Assembly (NCBI RefSeq): GCF_000003815.2
Contig: NC_049981.1
Span: 12,074,483 to 12,138,482 of the forward strand
Length of the DNA: 64,000 nt
Reading direction: 5' to 3'
Source: Branchiostoma floridae
Taxonomy: Eukaryota > Chordata > Leptocardii > Amphioxiformes > Branchiostomatidae
Below, one piece after another: positions 47,871 through 59,481 of this stretch. The stretch's first letter is position 1. Every line of letters begins with the position of its first letter. The translations under genes were made by a program, and so were the position numbers. Below the pieces are notes generated by a model that worked only from the letters and a program-made list of their open reading frames with translations, made no database searches and was not told where the DNA came from.

Positions 47871-48007
47871 CCATTCAAATGATACCAACAGTGCTGCACA
47901 TGAACCAGCCTGGCACAGTACAGTGACAGCCATTCAAATGATACCAACAGTGCTGCACATGAACCAGCCTGGCACAGTACAGTGACAGCCATTCAAATGA
48001 TACCAAC
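47871..48007. repeat. 59-bp tandem repeat, about 2.3 copies
   Basis: The unit beginning CCATTCAAATGATACCAACA starts at 47871, 47930 and 47989. The first two copies are identical over the whole unit; the third breaks off after TACCAAC. Perfect identity suggests a recent duplication. Confidence 0.93.
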
Positions 48008-48551
48008 TGAGCTACAAGCATAGCCTTGATGTATAAGATGCATTACTAACATTTGTGCAAACTAAAGAAGATGCTAGCTCAGCCCTTCATACAAAGACGT
48101 ACAGCACGCACCAGCCAAGCTGTCTCGAGTGGCAGGACATTCATGCAGCAGTCAGTATCTGGAACAGGTGGTCAGAGACAAAAGTAAAAATGGCCTCCAA
48201 GCTTTGTGCTTATCACTATCTTTAGAAGCAAGAATACTTGGGAGCATTGATTAGTCAATGAACAGGAGAGAAGTAGTATGTACAGATCTGAAGCCTATTT
48301 CATACTCTGGGAAACCAGAATCCTTAGAGGCGACAGGGAAAGGGTTTGCTACTGATCCCCACTGTGCATGCTCCCAACTTACACCCACCTTGCAATCCAG
48401 CTGGTCTCAACTAGCACTAGCGTACCCTTTCCGCACCGCTTCTAAGGATGGTTACCTATGTGCATTCTTACGTTACTAATGTGCATTCCCAGCATGTTAC
48501 AGAAAAAAAAAAGAGAATTCTAAGCCAATAAGGCATCACTGTACTCTTGAC
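48008..48551. other. Probable 3' UTR of the TRIM gene
   Basis: No exon is seen between the tandem repeat and the TRIM stop codon. No clear polyadenylation signal on the minus strand could be assigned. Confidence 0.35.
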
Positions 48552-51500
48552 CTACATTCCTCTTGTCCAGTACTGGAAAACCTCACTGGTCACACTTGTA
48601 CCAGCCTGGTACAGTGCAGTGACTTTGATATCATAACGACTTCTACTGTGCAGACCATCTAATATATACTCCAGCCCCATGATGTTAGAGATCTCATCCC
48701 ACTCCTCATTGGTCTGGACATTGTAGGCAGACCTGACTGCCAGCCTATAGGAGAGCAGGTAGTAGATGATCTTCAGGTCACCCAGGTTGTAATCAAACCA
48801 CTTGATTTGTATGGAGTTGTTTGTGACATGGCCTAACTGCAGAACAAGGGGGAGGGGGGCTGGGAAGAAAACACATTGTGTTAGAAAAAATGTCCATTAT
48901 GTAGGAGTGACAGGAAGTGTAGTTCAGAGATGGTAGAACTGGTCCTTAATATATTAGTTTTATTGCAAATTCTTGCCTGAGGGCTAAATGCAAGTGACAA
49001 AATGACATACAAATAATGGTTAACAGTATAGTAAGACAGGACAGACCTTCTAGGTCATGGGGTCAATGGAACAGGCTATTAATTCAAAGGGCGGTATTGT
49101 CTTTGGTTTGTCTGTCTTTTCCCAGATATACTTTCAATATGGTAATAACATATGCTAGTAACATTCAGGAAGTGATCAATGAACACAAAGTTAATCAAAA
49201 CCTTACATGTATAATAGATGAAATACAATTGAAGACATGTGAGAAACTAAAAAAGATCTTTGACCTCTTCATGTGGCAATAGCAGTTTGAATCCCTCTTC
49301 GTAATGAAATCTACCACCCTTTACTCCATTATTAAGGTGTCTTGATACTTCCTTGCATCCCCTGACTTACGTTTGGTTAAGATTTCCACAGCCTCAGCAG
49401 GAGAAGGCCCACACTTGTTGTTAGCACAGATCTGGAAGATGTACTTTGTGCTGGGCCTGAGGTCGGTGAAGATCTGGTAAGGCTGTGGGCAGGTCACCTT
49501 TGCGATCTCCTCTGTCCAGGACAGCGATTTGATAAGGCAGGTGATTGTGTAGCTGTCTGTAGTAAGAGTGGAACATTTTATGGAAAAGAGAGTAACTATA
49601 AAGCAAATATTTTGCCAAAAAATGCAGCATATTTCCCTTTCCATCTATCATGTGTCTATTTCAAAGTGTTTGGAATTGTCAATGTCAAGAGGAAGGCTTG
49701 AAAAAGGATAATTGGCACTTTTCAGAACTTTTATAGAATTATGACTGCAAATTTTTTTGTGGTAGTTTAAAGTTTGCATTTTTTGGAGTAACCTCTTCAC
49801 TGCTACCTTAAAACCATGTGAAAATCACTGTGGCTTGTTCTGTCTTCTGCCTGCTCTTCCTTTTTTCAACTGCAAACTTGAAACAATTGCAAACACTTAG
49901 TCCACGTTTCTCTGTGCTGCAAAGTTCAATCCCTAGGAACTTGAGTTATGAGTGATGACAGTGTACTTACCAACAACACCTTTAGTCTTTGGCTGCCAGT
50001 GTAGGATAGCTTTACCACTGGTGGCATGGCAGGCTTCCCGCAGGATTTCTACTGGTCCAGGGGCTGGGAACAAGTTAGACAAACAGTTATTCTGCAGTAA
50101 AATAGGTGCGCAACTGTGTGGTCCAAAGGCTATAGACACAGACAGAGATGGGCACTGCCTTACATACTGAAAAATATGAGAAGGATTTAACACCTCAAAG
50201 TACTGGTCTTAGTCACAAACCTTTTGAGCCCTTTTGCACCTTCTAACAAGCATGGTTTCAAGCTTGGTAGCACTATGAATCTAATGCTGTTTTGCCTAAG
50301 GTAAAACGTTCATATGAAGGCATTTCAGCACTTTTGCCACCTGCCATGTTCACAAGTGCCACCTTTTGATTTTCTGTAGAACTGCACAGAAGGGACTAGT
50401 CTAGCACAATACATGCCTTATGTGAACCATGACTTTACAACCAAGATAAATAGTCCTAAAAATATAACAATGCCCTTTCAATCCCTTTTTTTGCCCCGTG
50501 GCTTAAGCAACATCCTATTATCACCCTCTAGCAGTTGCTCTCCAAACTGCAACCTTGTGTCCTGTACCTGCCAGGAAGCCCAGCTGTGTGACCTGTTGTT
50601 TGATTTCCTCCAGGTTCAGGAGGAAGGAGTCAAAAAGGATGGAGGCCTGCGTAGCTCACTCTGGTATTGCTGACAGGGACTGCCCAATTCTTCACAACAG
50701 TAAGAGGACATGTACTTAAGGTTTATTCTTAACCAAAGTATCAACTTCCTTTGGTTCACAGTGGCCCAAGATTTGTCACAGTTAAAGATTTTGAAAGACA
50801 TAAGTCATAAACATAAAACATTTCCTGAGGGTGTGAAGGGCTTAGAGACAATGTTAACAACCTGTTACTTTAATAGGGAGGTTTGTTTGAAGTCTTGTTA
50901 TTGAATGTGTTACAGAATTTGTATTAGGAAAAAAATGGAAGTGGACAATACATACCTCCCATCCACCTCTCTCACACTCTGTAAGAAAAGAGAATGCAGT
51001 GGTTTACTTTAAGTTAAAAGTTACTTTGTTTTGTGCTATTCATATTCATATCTGACAGAGTACCCCAGGTGTATTTGAAAAGCTTAGCTGGCAGCTATTT
51101 TTGGTATTGCAGCAAAACGTCCAGTTTTGTATCCTTAATCTTGGATATGCTATCTATGTTTTGTGTTCTAAAGATGTAATGACAGCTACTTAGCTACCTC
51201 GTGTCCACATTGTATTGTCCCCATTTCAAATCAAATAAAGTCAAACATCTATTTCGTCCTTCCTTCCTTCCTTGCATTAGCTGTGTACCTGTAGAAAGCT
51301 GGCATGGTCCTCCTCCTTCAGTGCCTCCTTAGCATACATCATCAGTGCATCCATCTTCTTCACCTGCTCCTCATGTGTGGCCAGCTCTACCTGCAGGAGC
51401 TGGGATAGGACAGGAGAAACATCATCATTATTGAACACCCACTGACATGAGGGCTGGGACTGAGGTTTATGTGGAATACACTGTATTGTATTTCATTTAA

Positions 51501-54500
51501 GACATTTCTACCCAAGAAAACATGTTTCAATGCCATTTGGTGTCATCAAACAAAATATGGTGATGTACCAACAGCAATGTCAATGACCGATTCTGGTATT
51601 CAAATGATTGACAACTGCATAGTCTAAGATAGTTTGAATGATTCTATGGATGCCCATGTGATAACAGTAGAAGCCCGTGTGATAACCCACCTTGTATGGA
51701 ACACCTGTATCAAACGTTATCATGGCCCAGGTAAGACATTATGACAGATACAAATTAAAGTTTCTCACCTCCAGCTGTACTTCTTTTTCCTGTTCCACTT
51801 CCTTCACCATAGCCTCTCTCCTGTTCTGTAAGTTTCCACACAGTTCTTCTATTGCCAACGACAGCTGAGACTTCAAGCTTTCACTGTTCATCTTTAAAAC
51901 ATAAAGAAAAGTTACATTATCTTTTCCTATCTTCTTCCTTTTAACAATCCCTAGTTTCCCCCATGGAATATCTCCATGTTTATTCCTAAGTAATACTAAC
52001 CTCCAGTTCAGTGATGGACTGTTTCACTTTGGTCACAAATGCTCCAAGTTCCTTTAACTCTTTCTCCAATCTGGACACACTGTCTGCCACCGATTCCTGT
52101 AGTGAAGTAAAATGTCTTTTTAGTAATAGTTTGGGCACTTTACTCTATTTTTTACAAGTTTTATATTAAGTAAGAAGATAGCAAGGGAAATATTAGGAAG
52201 CAGTGTTGACATTGGAATCAAGGTGACTTTCTGACCAAAAAATACTAACTCACAAAACATTTTAGCCTTCCTCATCAAATCAAGTTGACTGACCCACAAC
52301 TTTGGTCACGTGACCTTATGTAAATGTGACTCCTCTGGTATTGACTTTGAGTCCACCCTTTTTGTGTTGAAAAAAATGAAATACACTTAACTCAGAGCTA
52401 ATACTCAGAGCTAATACTCAGAGCTAGTCAAATAAGGTGTTCAATACGGAAAGAGCTTTCTGTAAATTCATTTTTTTTCTTGGGGACTTGATTATGCAGC
52501 GGAATGGAGGATTAAACCTTTAGGGTAGTTTGCAATTGAAATAATTCTTTAGAAACAAACCTTACAAATGCATATCTGTCTTGTAAATTAACAAGCAAAA
52601 AAATAAAACTACCGGTAGTTCAAGATTTACTGAATTACATTTACCTTTTTAGCCCTGTACATCTGTGCGAGTGCTGCCACCTTGTGTTCGCTGTGTTTCC
52701 CCACCAGTTTACACAGGGCACAGATGGGCATCTCATCCACACAGCAGAACATGTTCAACTTCTCATCCTCATGGTCAGGGCAGGTCAGCACCTACAAAAC
52801 ACACATATGAATCATACCATTGTCACAAAACAATAAACAATCAACCGTAGTCAAGTAAGCAAAAAAATACTACTAGTATATTGATTGTTTTCAAGAATCA
52901 GATGTAGAACCCTAGAAAACACACAAATGGATCATGAACATTTCACAAAACTATATAAACTGATTCAAGTAGATGTCAAGTATATTCTAGGCACAATTAT
53001 ATTATTGTTTCAACAAGTTCTACCGAAGGTCAAAACACACAAAAATTATAACTAACAGAAGACAGTCATGAGCCACAAGTATACCACATGTTTACAAAAT
53101 GTCATATCAAAGATCAAATCCTCGACGCATGCCCTTGTGGTCTAGAGAGGAAGTTGCCTGGCAGCCTGGCCATGAGACAGCTAGTGTTTTCCATAAACCC
53201 TGTCATACATATGATGAAACATCTTCAAGTTTGGTTACATGTTGGAGCAAAAAGTCTAATAACTTTACATTAAAAGTTCCTGTGTATAATTTGGTAAAAC
53301 TATAAAGACTCTGACTTATATTACAATTAAAGTACCTTTCGTTTTGCCTGCTGTGGCTCCACCAGTTTATGCCTGGCAAAAGCCTTCTTGTTGCTGGGGT
53401 GGGTGGTCCTCACACAGTTATCACAGTACGAGATCTGACACGTCAGGCATGTTTTGGTGGCTTTGGGAGGGGGGTCTGCGTCACACACGTCACACAGGAC
53501 GGGCGATCGTTTGGTTCCCTTTGCCAGCTCTCGATACCTGAACCAATATACAGTAAGGTATAAAAAACAACCTAAAGAACTGTGTGTCACAATCATGCAT
53601 GAATGCTATAGACACATTGCTGTAGATTTTTTTTCCAAAGAGTCATTTCAATATCATTGCAGCACATGTACATTTTGTAGTATAAGGAACAAAACATACT
53701 GGAATATACCTACAACAGTAGATCAAATTGCTGTATTGGCACAATAAATTATGACACAATACAAAATTGATGAAACAATTCTACTAGAGTATTAGAGGCT
53801 TCAATATAGATACATGTAACTGAAAACTCAACACTCTACTTTTGCAAACTTTGTTATACAAGATACCTTTCAATGATGTTCTCCAGTGTGATGTTTCTAC
53901 GCAGACTTTCCAGTCCCCTCCCCCTCTCAAACTCCACATTTTTCCTGCACGTTGGACAGGGGAAACTTGTCACATCATCATCTGATTCTTCCTCATCACT
54001 TCCTCCATCCTCTACATCAGCACCTTCCATAGCTCCTTCTTCAGGAATCCCTTCATCTTTGTCGTCTGCTTTCAAGGCAGTCGTATCTTGAGTTGTTTCT
54101 TCAACTGTAATTCCTTCATCTTCTTCATAAACTTTCAGTGCAGCTTTTAGGTATTTTTGAGATTCTGCGATATTTGTTTTGATCCCTTCAATGTCATCAC
54201 TGGTGGGGGTTTTGTTCCCACTTTCACCATCAGTGTGGGGCGAGCTCGCTGTACTGGCTCCCTCTGGCAAATTGCTTTCCTCTTCAGATGTGCCATCACA
54301 TTTTTCTTCAGATCCAGGGATGTTGGGTTTGCAGTCTTCAGGGTTGTCTTCCTCTGCCTTTGCTACACCTTCCTCCTCTTCAGGTGCCTTTGCTGTTTCA
54401 GGTGTACTTGCTGTTTCAGGTGTATTTGTTGTTTCAGGTGCATTTGTTAATTCAAAATCTGCAACATCATCTTCAATTTCATCTTCATCTGATACAACAA

Positions 54501-54627
54501 GGACCTCTTCCCCATCTGGCTCTAAGGAATCAGTGTCGACATCTTCCCCCAATACGTCAGTCTCTCCTTCTGTGTGAGTCTCTGTTGCTTGCAGAACTGT
54601 AGTCTCTGGCTCGGCACTCTTTTTGCC
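48552..54627 (-). CDS. TRIM protein with acidic RING insert, two B-boxes, coiled coil and two FN3 domains (5' end missing)
   Basis: Minus-strand exons: 54627-53867, 53537-53336, 52791-52645, 52096-52001, 51891-51769, 51399-51289, 50978-50956, about 50646-50568, 50063-49971, 49556-49371 and 48859-48552. The 96-nt and 23-nt exons match the classical TRIM gene plan. The first exon seen has about 210 very acidic residues, with [16 protein letters not shown]-like repeats, then the RING C-terminal half ([29 protein letters not shown]), closest to TRIM36/46. B-box 1 is [19 protein letters not shown] and onward; B-box 2 is [20 protein letters not shown] and onward. A coiled coil and two FN3 domains follow ([38 protein letters not shown]), then a stop with no SPRY. 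TRIMs are usually E3 ligases, some binding microtubules. The first RING half was not found. The join after the 23-nt exon does not keep frame as read. Confidence 0.85.
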
Positions 54628-55283
54628 CTGGAAAAAATGGCGGGTAGAAATGAAGTGTCTGTGAAAGTCGACTGTATTTAAGATCATCACAAACCCCACA
54701 CTTCCAAATGTCAGGCTGTATGATGCAGCTTTGTACAACACAGTGAGTACATAAATGGCTGAGTGTTTCAGCCAGTGGAAAAAGCACATAGGAGCACATA
54801 TTTTGGCACTGTGAGAATTGTTGTTGTATTCTGTGTCAGTACTAATGCAATGCCTCAGGGTGCAAGGTTAGAGGGTGTGGTCATGATTTTCCGCCAGACT
54901 GTCTTTCAAACAAAGCCTTTCAAAAATTAAGGACGCTTTAGCTGACCTTCTGAGGAAAAATTATCTTAAAATGCTAGACTAATGTGATGTAATCAAAAGC
55001 AGCAATCAGTATGACTCACTGTCAGTAACACTATAGATGTTTCTCCAGGACAGCCTTTTTTGAACTCAAAGCAGTTCTTTGTTCCTTTTTTTAACATACG
55101 CAACTTGTACAACCCAAACCGGTTCTTCCAAACAGCTAGGTCAGGTCTCTATTTGTACATTAAAGCAGCATCATAAATTATCTAGTAGAGGGTGTAAATG
55201 CTCTTGGCAAAGGACTACTGTTACAGACATTAATGTATCAGCTTGAAGAGATTATGATACAAGTATGTAACGTTACAGCTTTA
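54628..55283. other. Upstream of the visible TRIM exons; no RING exon found
   Basis: The missing RING exon should lie upstream on the minus strand with a phase-0 donor. The only tidy phase-0 donor here (about 55023, GTGAGT) follows a frame with no RING cysteine pattern, so it was not accepted. Confidence 0.4.
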
Positions 55284-55380
55284 AGTTGGCAAGGTGGCCT
55301 TGTGGTTAGGGTTGTTGACTCACAACCTGGAGGTACTGAGTTTGAATCCTGCCCAGCTCCCAATGTATTGGCCTAATGGG
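55284..55380 (+). mobile_element. tRNA-derived SINE cut by an assembly gap
   Basis: An A-box-like GTGGCCTTGTGGTTAGGG and a B-box-like GAGTTTGAATCCTGCCC lie about 35 bases apart, as in tRNA-derived SINE heads. The rest is lost in the gap at 55381-55480. It differs from the SINEs at 38.6 and 40.1 kb. Short length and mismatches in both boxes argue against a functional tRNA gene. Confidence 0.65.
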
Positions 55381-55480
55381 NNNNNNNNNNNNNNNNNNNN
55401 NNNNNNNNNNNNNNNNNNNNNNNNNNNNNNNNNNNNNNNNNNNNNNNNNNNNNNNNNNNNNNNNNNNNNNNNNNNNNNNN
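55381..55480. other. Assembly gap (100 N, size unknown)
   Basis: Directly follows a SINE head. It may hide the rest of the SINE and conceivably the first TRIM exon. Confidence 0.98.
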
Positions 55481-56823
55481 TCAGGATTTGAATGAGTAAG
55501 CAATGTTACAGAAGCTATAGAAAATAAACATGTACTCACATAGACTTAGATACCTCCGTCAGTGCATTCTCAGATGGTACAGACCGTGGTTTTGAGCTCT
55601 TTCATCTCTCAAAAACGTTGCATTTGTCTGGACGCAACAAACAGTCAACGGACAAATTGATGTTGTCTAACAAGACTGGCAACAAGTCAGGGGTCATAGT
55701 TTGTTTTCAAATACGCCCTGCACCATAATTGGTCGTCTGTGCAAAATTTGAAGGAAAAACCCTGAGGGTACACACGACCCGATTGTCTGAAGGGCAAGAA
55801 AAAGCATGAACCTTTTCCCAATGTTTTAGTTTATGTCAACAAATTTCAATATTATGTCTTTCTCTTAAGAATGAAAGGCAGTAAAACATGTTGTATAAAA
55901 GCTGAAAGTCATGGTTTTTCAAATGTCAGTCATTTTACTGTTGCTATGGCAACTACCAGTACCCCTGTAGGGATGCAGGTGGTCGTTTTGCACAGTTCAT
56001 TGTACTTCTGTTAATTATCTTGTCACATGCTAGAATACACTGTCGAAATTGAACTTTCACCCTCTATCCTGTTTCGAAATTACACAACTTGTTACTATAA
56101 AAGACTCTAAATGTATTTTTAAAAAGTGTATACGGCAAGTCTTTCAGATGCAATGCTAGTTTTAATAGGATATACCTGTTATCAAAAGTAACATACAATT
56201 ACTCTGAAGTCCATTATATTTTGCACACAGCTTTGTTAACACAAAAATCACATGTAAAAAGTAAAAACTGTAATTTTACACATTTTTTCGTTATTTTAGA
56301 AAATAACTAAATACGTCAACATTTTCAGAAATACTTCATATACATTATGTACAAATCAATACAAACTGCACTGTCCGGAGCTGTCACTGGCCCCTCCCAG
56401 CAAGAGGCTGACAGATATTGGAAGGGCTGCTATAAGTGCAATTTAGTCAGGCTATACAAATTCTATATAGACAATTCTTACATTTTCCATTTCAAAGTTT
56501 CATAACATTATATTCATGTCTAAAAAAACTTGTCCCACAAAACACTACAAGAACATGTATTGCTAAACATTCTTGTATATACAGTATGGTATCTGACTAA
56601 ACTTTGACCTTTGACTGTTATAACACATCACATAGCAAAACGTTGGCTACAACCATGGTTGCCATCTAAAAACTCCTATCTTATGCTGTTATCATAAGTA
56701 TCAAAACATTCATTCAACTCTCTGAACAACAAATTTCGAGGTACATTTACTTGTGTGTGAACAGTTGGGGTATACTTTGAAAGTACATACAGAACAAATA
56801 AGTGCTTTAGTTTTTCAGCACTG
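55481..56823. other. TMEM218: Intergenic / TMEM218 3' region; nothing recognised
   Basis: AT-rich non-coding sequence. The right-hand part is probably the TMEM218 3' UTR. No exon with RING cysteines was found on the minus strand. Confidence 0.35.
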
Positions 56824-58034
56824 TTATCTAGTCCTGATAGGCTTGGCATAGATGGGCTCCACGTAATCAAAGACAACAAGAAATGCCAGGGACAGGAGAG
56901 TGAAGATGACCATGAATGATAACAGCACTGTTCTTGGAATCACCATGTCATCTGTAAAACATGAGGACAAACATAACTTCATTGCAAGTAAACTTAATTG
57001 CACAACAATAGCATAAGATACAATGCATGACAGGTTTTATAATACTTAACAACAATAGATTTTCTAATGTGTTCAAGGAAACTAAACTACATGCAGTGTA
57101 CAAGAGACTGTAATATTTGGATGAGGCTATATCATAAACTTGTCTGAAACTTGTTGATCAATAGGCGAGGTAAAAATCATTCCTGCAACTCCAAGAACAC
57201 ACTGTAACTACAAAATAATCTACATGAAGCAGTGTATAACTATAAGTGATGTGATACAGAAACGTTGCATTCACTGAAAAAAAAACAAAGGATTGTAAAA
57301 ATGAGACGTTACAATACTTACTAATATCATGCAGGAAACCACCAATGATTAAGTAAGCTGGTTACCAGACTGGTATAAGCCAGGATACGGATTTTCTCTG
57401 CTAATAACATCATAGAAGCCAAAGAAACCTACATGCTGGCCCATGGAAGTCTGGTGCCCAGGTTTTAGATCTTACCTGTTATGACTGTTACTTGTTGGTC
57501 TGCTGCAGTTTCAGGCTGGCGCGGCAGGGCGACCAGAATTACTGTTGTAATTACAGCAAGTGCAACAACAGCAACTGCCACATTCTGAAAAGGACGAGAA
57601 TGATGCAAAGTTACAAAAAATATACCTTAACTCAATTTTAACACACAATTTAGAATGCAAATAGAAATTTCTTAAGAGTGTATCAACAGCACTAACGGCT
57701 GCAAAGTTTCGAATTTACACATTACATGTTACCCACAAAGTTAACAGACTCAAAATAATAAAATTCTGTGTTTCAAAGTTTCAAACAAAAACATGCCTGC
57801 AGTTCCAAGAAAATCTGCTAGGGAGCCCAAATCAATACATATTTCCAAGCCCATTACTTACTGGTGTTGCTGAATGTTTGGATTAATGGATGTATGGCGA
57901 AAATAGCTTGACTGACAACAATCTACCTTAAGAGCTCCACCAGCCTTTGTAAAGGCAATGCACAGGAACAGAGCCAGCACAATGATCACAGCTAGCAGGA
58001 AGAGTCCAGTTCCAACACCGAGTACCCTTGCCAT
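56824..58034 (-). CDS. TMEM218: Transmembrane protein 218
   Basis: Three exons, 58034-57927, 57584-57476 and 56951-56824, join in phase to 114 residues; the human protein has 115. The start MARVLGVGTGLFLLAV and the end DYVEPIYAKPIRTR match TMEM218 (LGVGAGVF and EPIYAKP in vertebrates). Three hydrophobic segments are visible: residues 9-29, about 37-55, and 80-100. TMEM218 acts at the ciliary transition zone with the MKS/TMEM67 module, and human variants cause Joubert- and Meckel-type disease. An in-frame upstream ATG at 58070 would add MSPFASSNLTVT; the second ATG is chosen because it matches the family start. The gene is divergent from the LIX1-like gene. Confidence 0.94.
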
Positions 58035-59234
58035 TGTTACCGTGAGATTCGAGGAGGCAAAAGGAGACACAATCCCAGGTTTGGTGCTCAGCTGTAGTCC
58101 GTATTAGTTGGTACTAGTGCAAACTAGTGGTTGCTTGTTTTGTCTATAATCAAATGGTTTGTGTTTTCTGAAAAGGCAAGTCTGTATGTTAGCAAAAAAA
58201 GGTACAACTATTCACGGCGTCATACAATGTAATTGATGTTGAATTTGCAGGGATGCACATAACTTTAGCATTATACGAGCTCTCCTGAATATATGCCTTC
58301 CTAAATTTACTTTGAAGTATTGTCGGCATCTTCCATACAGGCCTCAAGTCAATTTCATCACCCATCTTTTGGACTACAGACCAAGACATGCAACAGGGCA
58401 ACAATCAAAACAATGCGCAAGGAGGTTAAATTGATAAAACTGCCTTAATCAAAAGAAACACCTCAGATAATTTCTAGTCCCTTGGAGTTTAAAACGGTTA
58501 ATGCTACTTGCTTTGCATACAGTATACCAAATGTCATAGTATTGCAGCATTGAAAATGATTGAAAAACAGGAGATTTGACAAACAAATATCTTTGTGTGT
58601 GTGAATGAAATATGAACTGAATTTCCTGCCATCTCATCAGAAAATAACAATCTTCCAAACAAAATCCCTTCACGTACACTGAATCAAGCTTCAAAGTACA
58701 CCTCTAGAATAAGTCCCTGCAACGATTACGGCGATCAAAGGCCTTTCCTTTTGCAAACTCCCAAGTTCAAACCTAGCCCCCCTCCCCACCTCACTCTGTG
58801 TTTCTGTTTCCACCTCAGGCATCTCACCTGCCACCATCCCGACTCCTCACCGCTTGGCCGGCTCACTCCGCATCAAAAACATAACTCCCTTTAGAAACAA
58901 TTTTTCACCACAAAATTGCCTATTTCTCCCCCAATAAACCTGAAGTTTAAATTATGACTACAATGAAATCATTTTAGGTGAAAAACTGTGCGAAAAATAT
59001 TGAATATTTTGTGTTTTGTACGACAGTGCGGATGAATACAAAGTTGGCCTCTGACCTCTCAGTCGGGTTTGTCAACTTTTCTGCATTATCGGGTTACATG
59101 TTTGGTCTGGGGATTCGGGGCCGGAAGAAGTCGGCGACTTTTCTTCTTCAAAATCACCAAATTCTGGTGATTTGAAGACAGTTCGTCGTTCAGAATATTT
59201 AGAGGAGGTTCTAAGGGAGTTGTAGAAGTCGTGT
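58035..59234. promoter_or_regulatory. Divergent promoter region between TMEM218 and the LIX1-like gene
   Basis: 1.2 kb separates two start codons on opposite strands. No coding exon is seen. A C-rich patch (58770-58870) may be part of the promoter. No individual site can be named reliably. Confidence 0.4.
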
Positions 59235-59481
59235 ATGGCGTATCAAGGCAAGGGGATGCCTGGCCACGTCCACAACTACCGTCCCGTGCAAGGAGCGAGT
59301 ATCGGGCAGCCCTCCACTCAAGTGCCGAGGACTGTGCCGGGTCCGCCGCCTAGAACAGTCCCGGGACAACAGCCGCGATCTCACCCCACACAAGCAGATG
59401 TCCGAACGAAATCTGTACTGAAAGAAGCCGTCGATGCGGTGGTAAACAGCTTTGCAAAACACACGCACGGCTATGGAAGAG
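59235..59481 (+). CDS. LIX1L: First coding exon of a LIX1/LIX1L orthologue
   Basis: From ATG 59235 the exon gives 82 codons plus one base before GTGGGT. The N-terminus is Pro- and Gln-rich (TVPGPPPRTVPGQQPR), then VLKEAVDAVVNSFAKHTHGY, which matches the conserved LIX1 family block [20 protein letters not shown] of vertebrate LIX1L. The next family residues (VNVVEAL) require a phase-1 donor, as found. The rest of the gene, with the dsRBD-like domain, was not found before the right edge, so the first intron exceeds 4.5 kb. The fly homologue Lowfat modulates Fat/Dachsous signalling, and vertebrate LIX1 proteins act in mesenchyme and RNA binding. LIX1 and LIX1L cannot be told apart from this exon; the pre-duplication gene may be orthologous to both. 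Confidence 0.85.

Noticed and set aside
54157-54602. Plus-strand Ser- and Leu-rich frames
   Set aside because: Shadows of the acidic TRIM exon.
55023-55110. Possible first TRIM exon (phase-0 GTGAGT donor)
   Set aside because: Encodes KNCFEFKKGCPGETSIVLLT, which lacks the RING C-x2-C / C-H-C-C pattern.
55295-55370. Functional tRNA gene
   Set aside because: A and B boxes are present but degenerate, no proper acceptor stem was found, and the context is a SINE head.
55549-55612. Possible TRIM start exon with ELKTTVCTI
   Set aside because: An in-frame TGA follows directly, where a second cysteine would be needed; no RING continuation.
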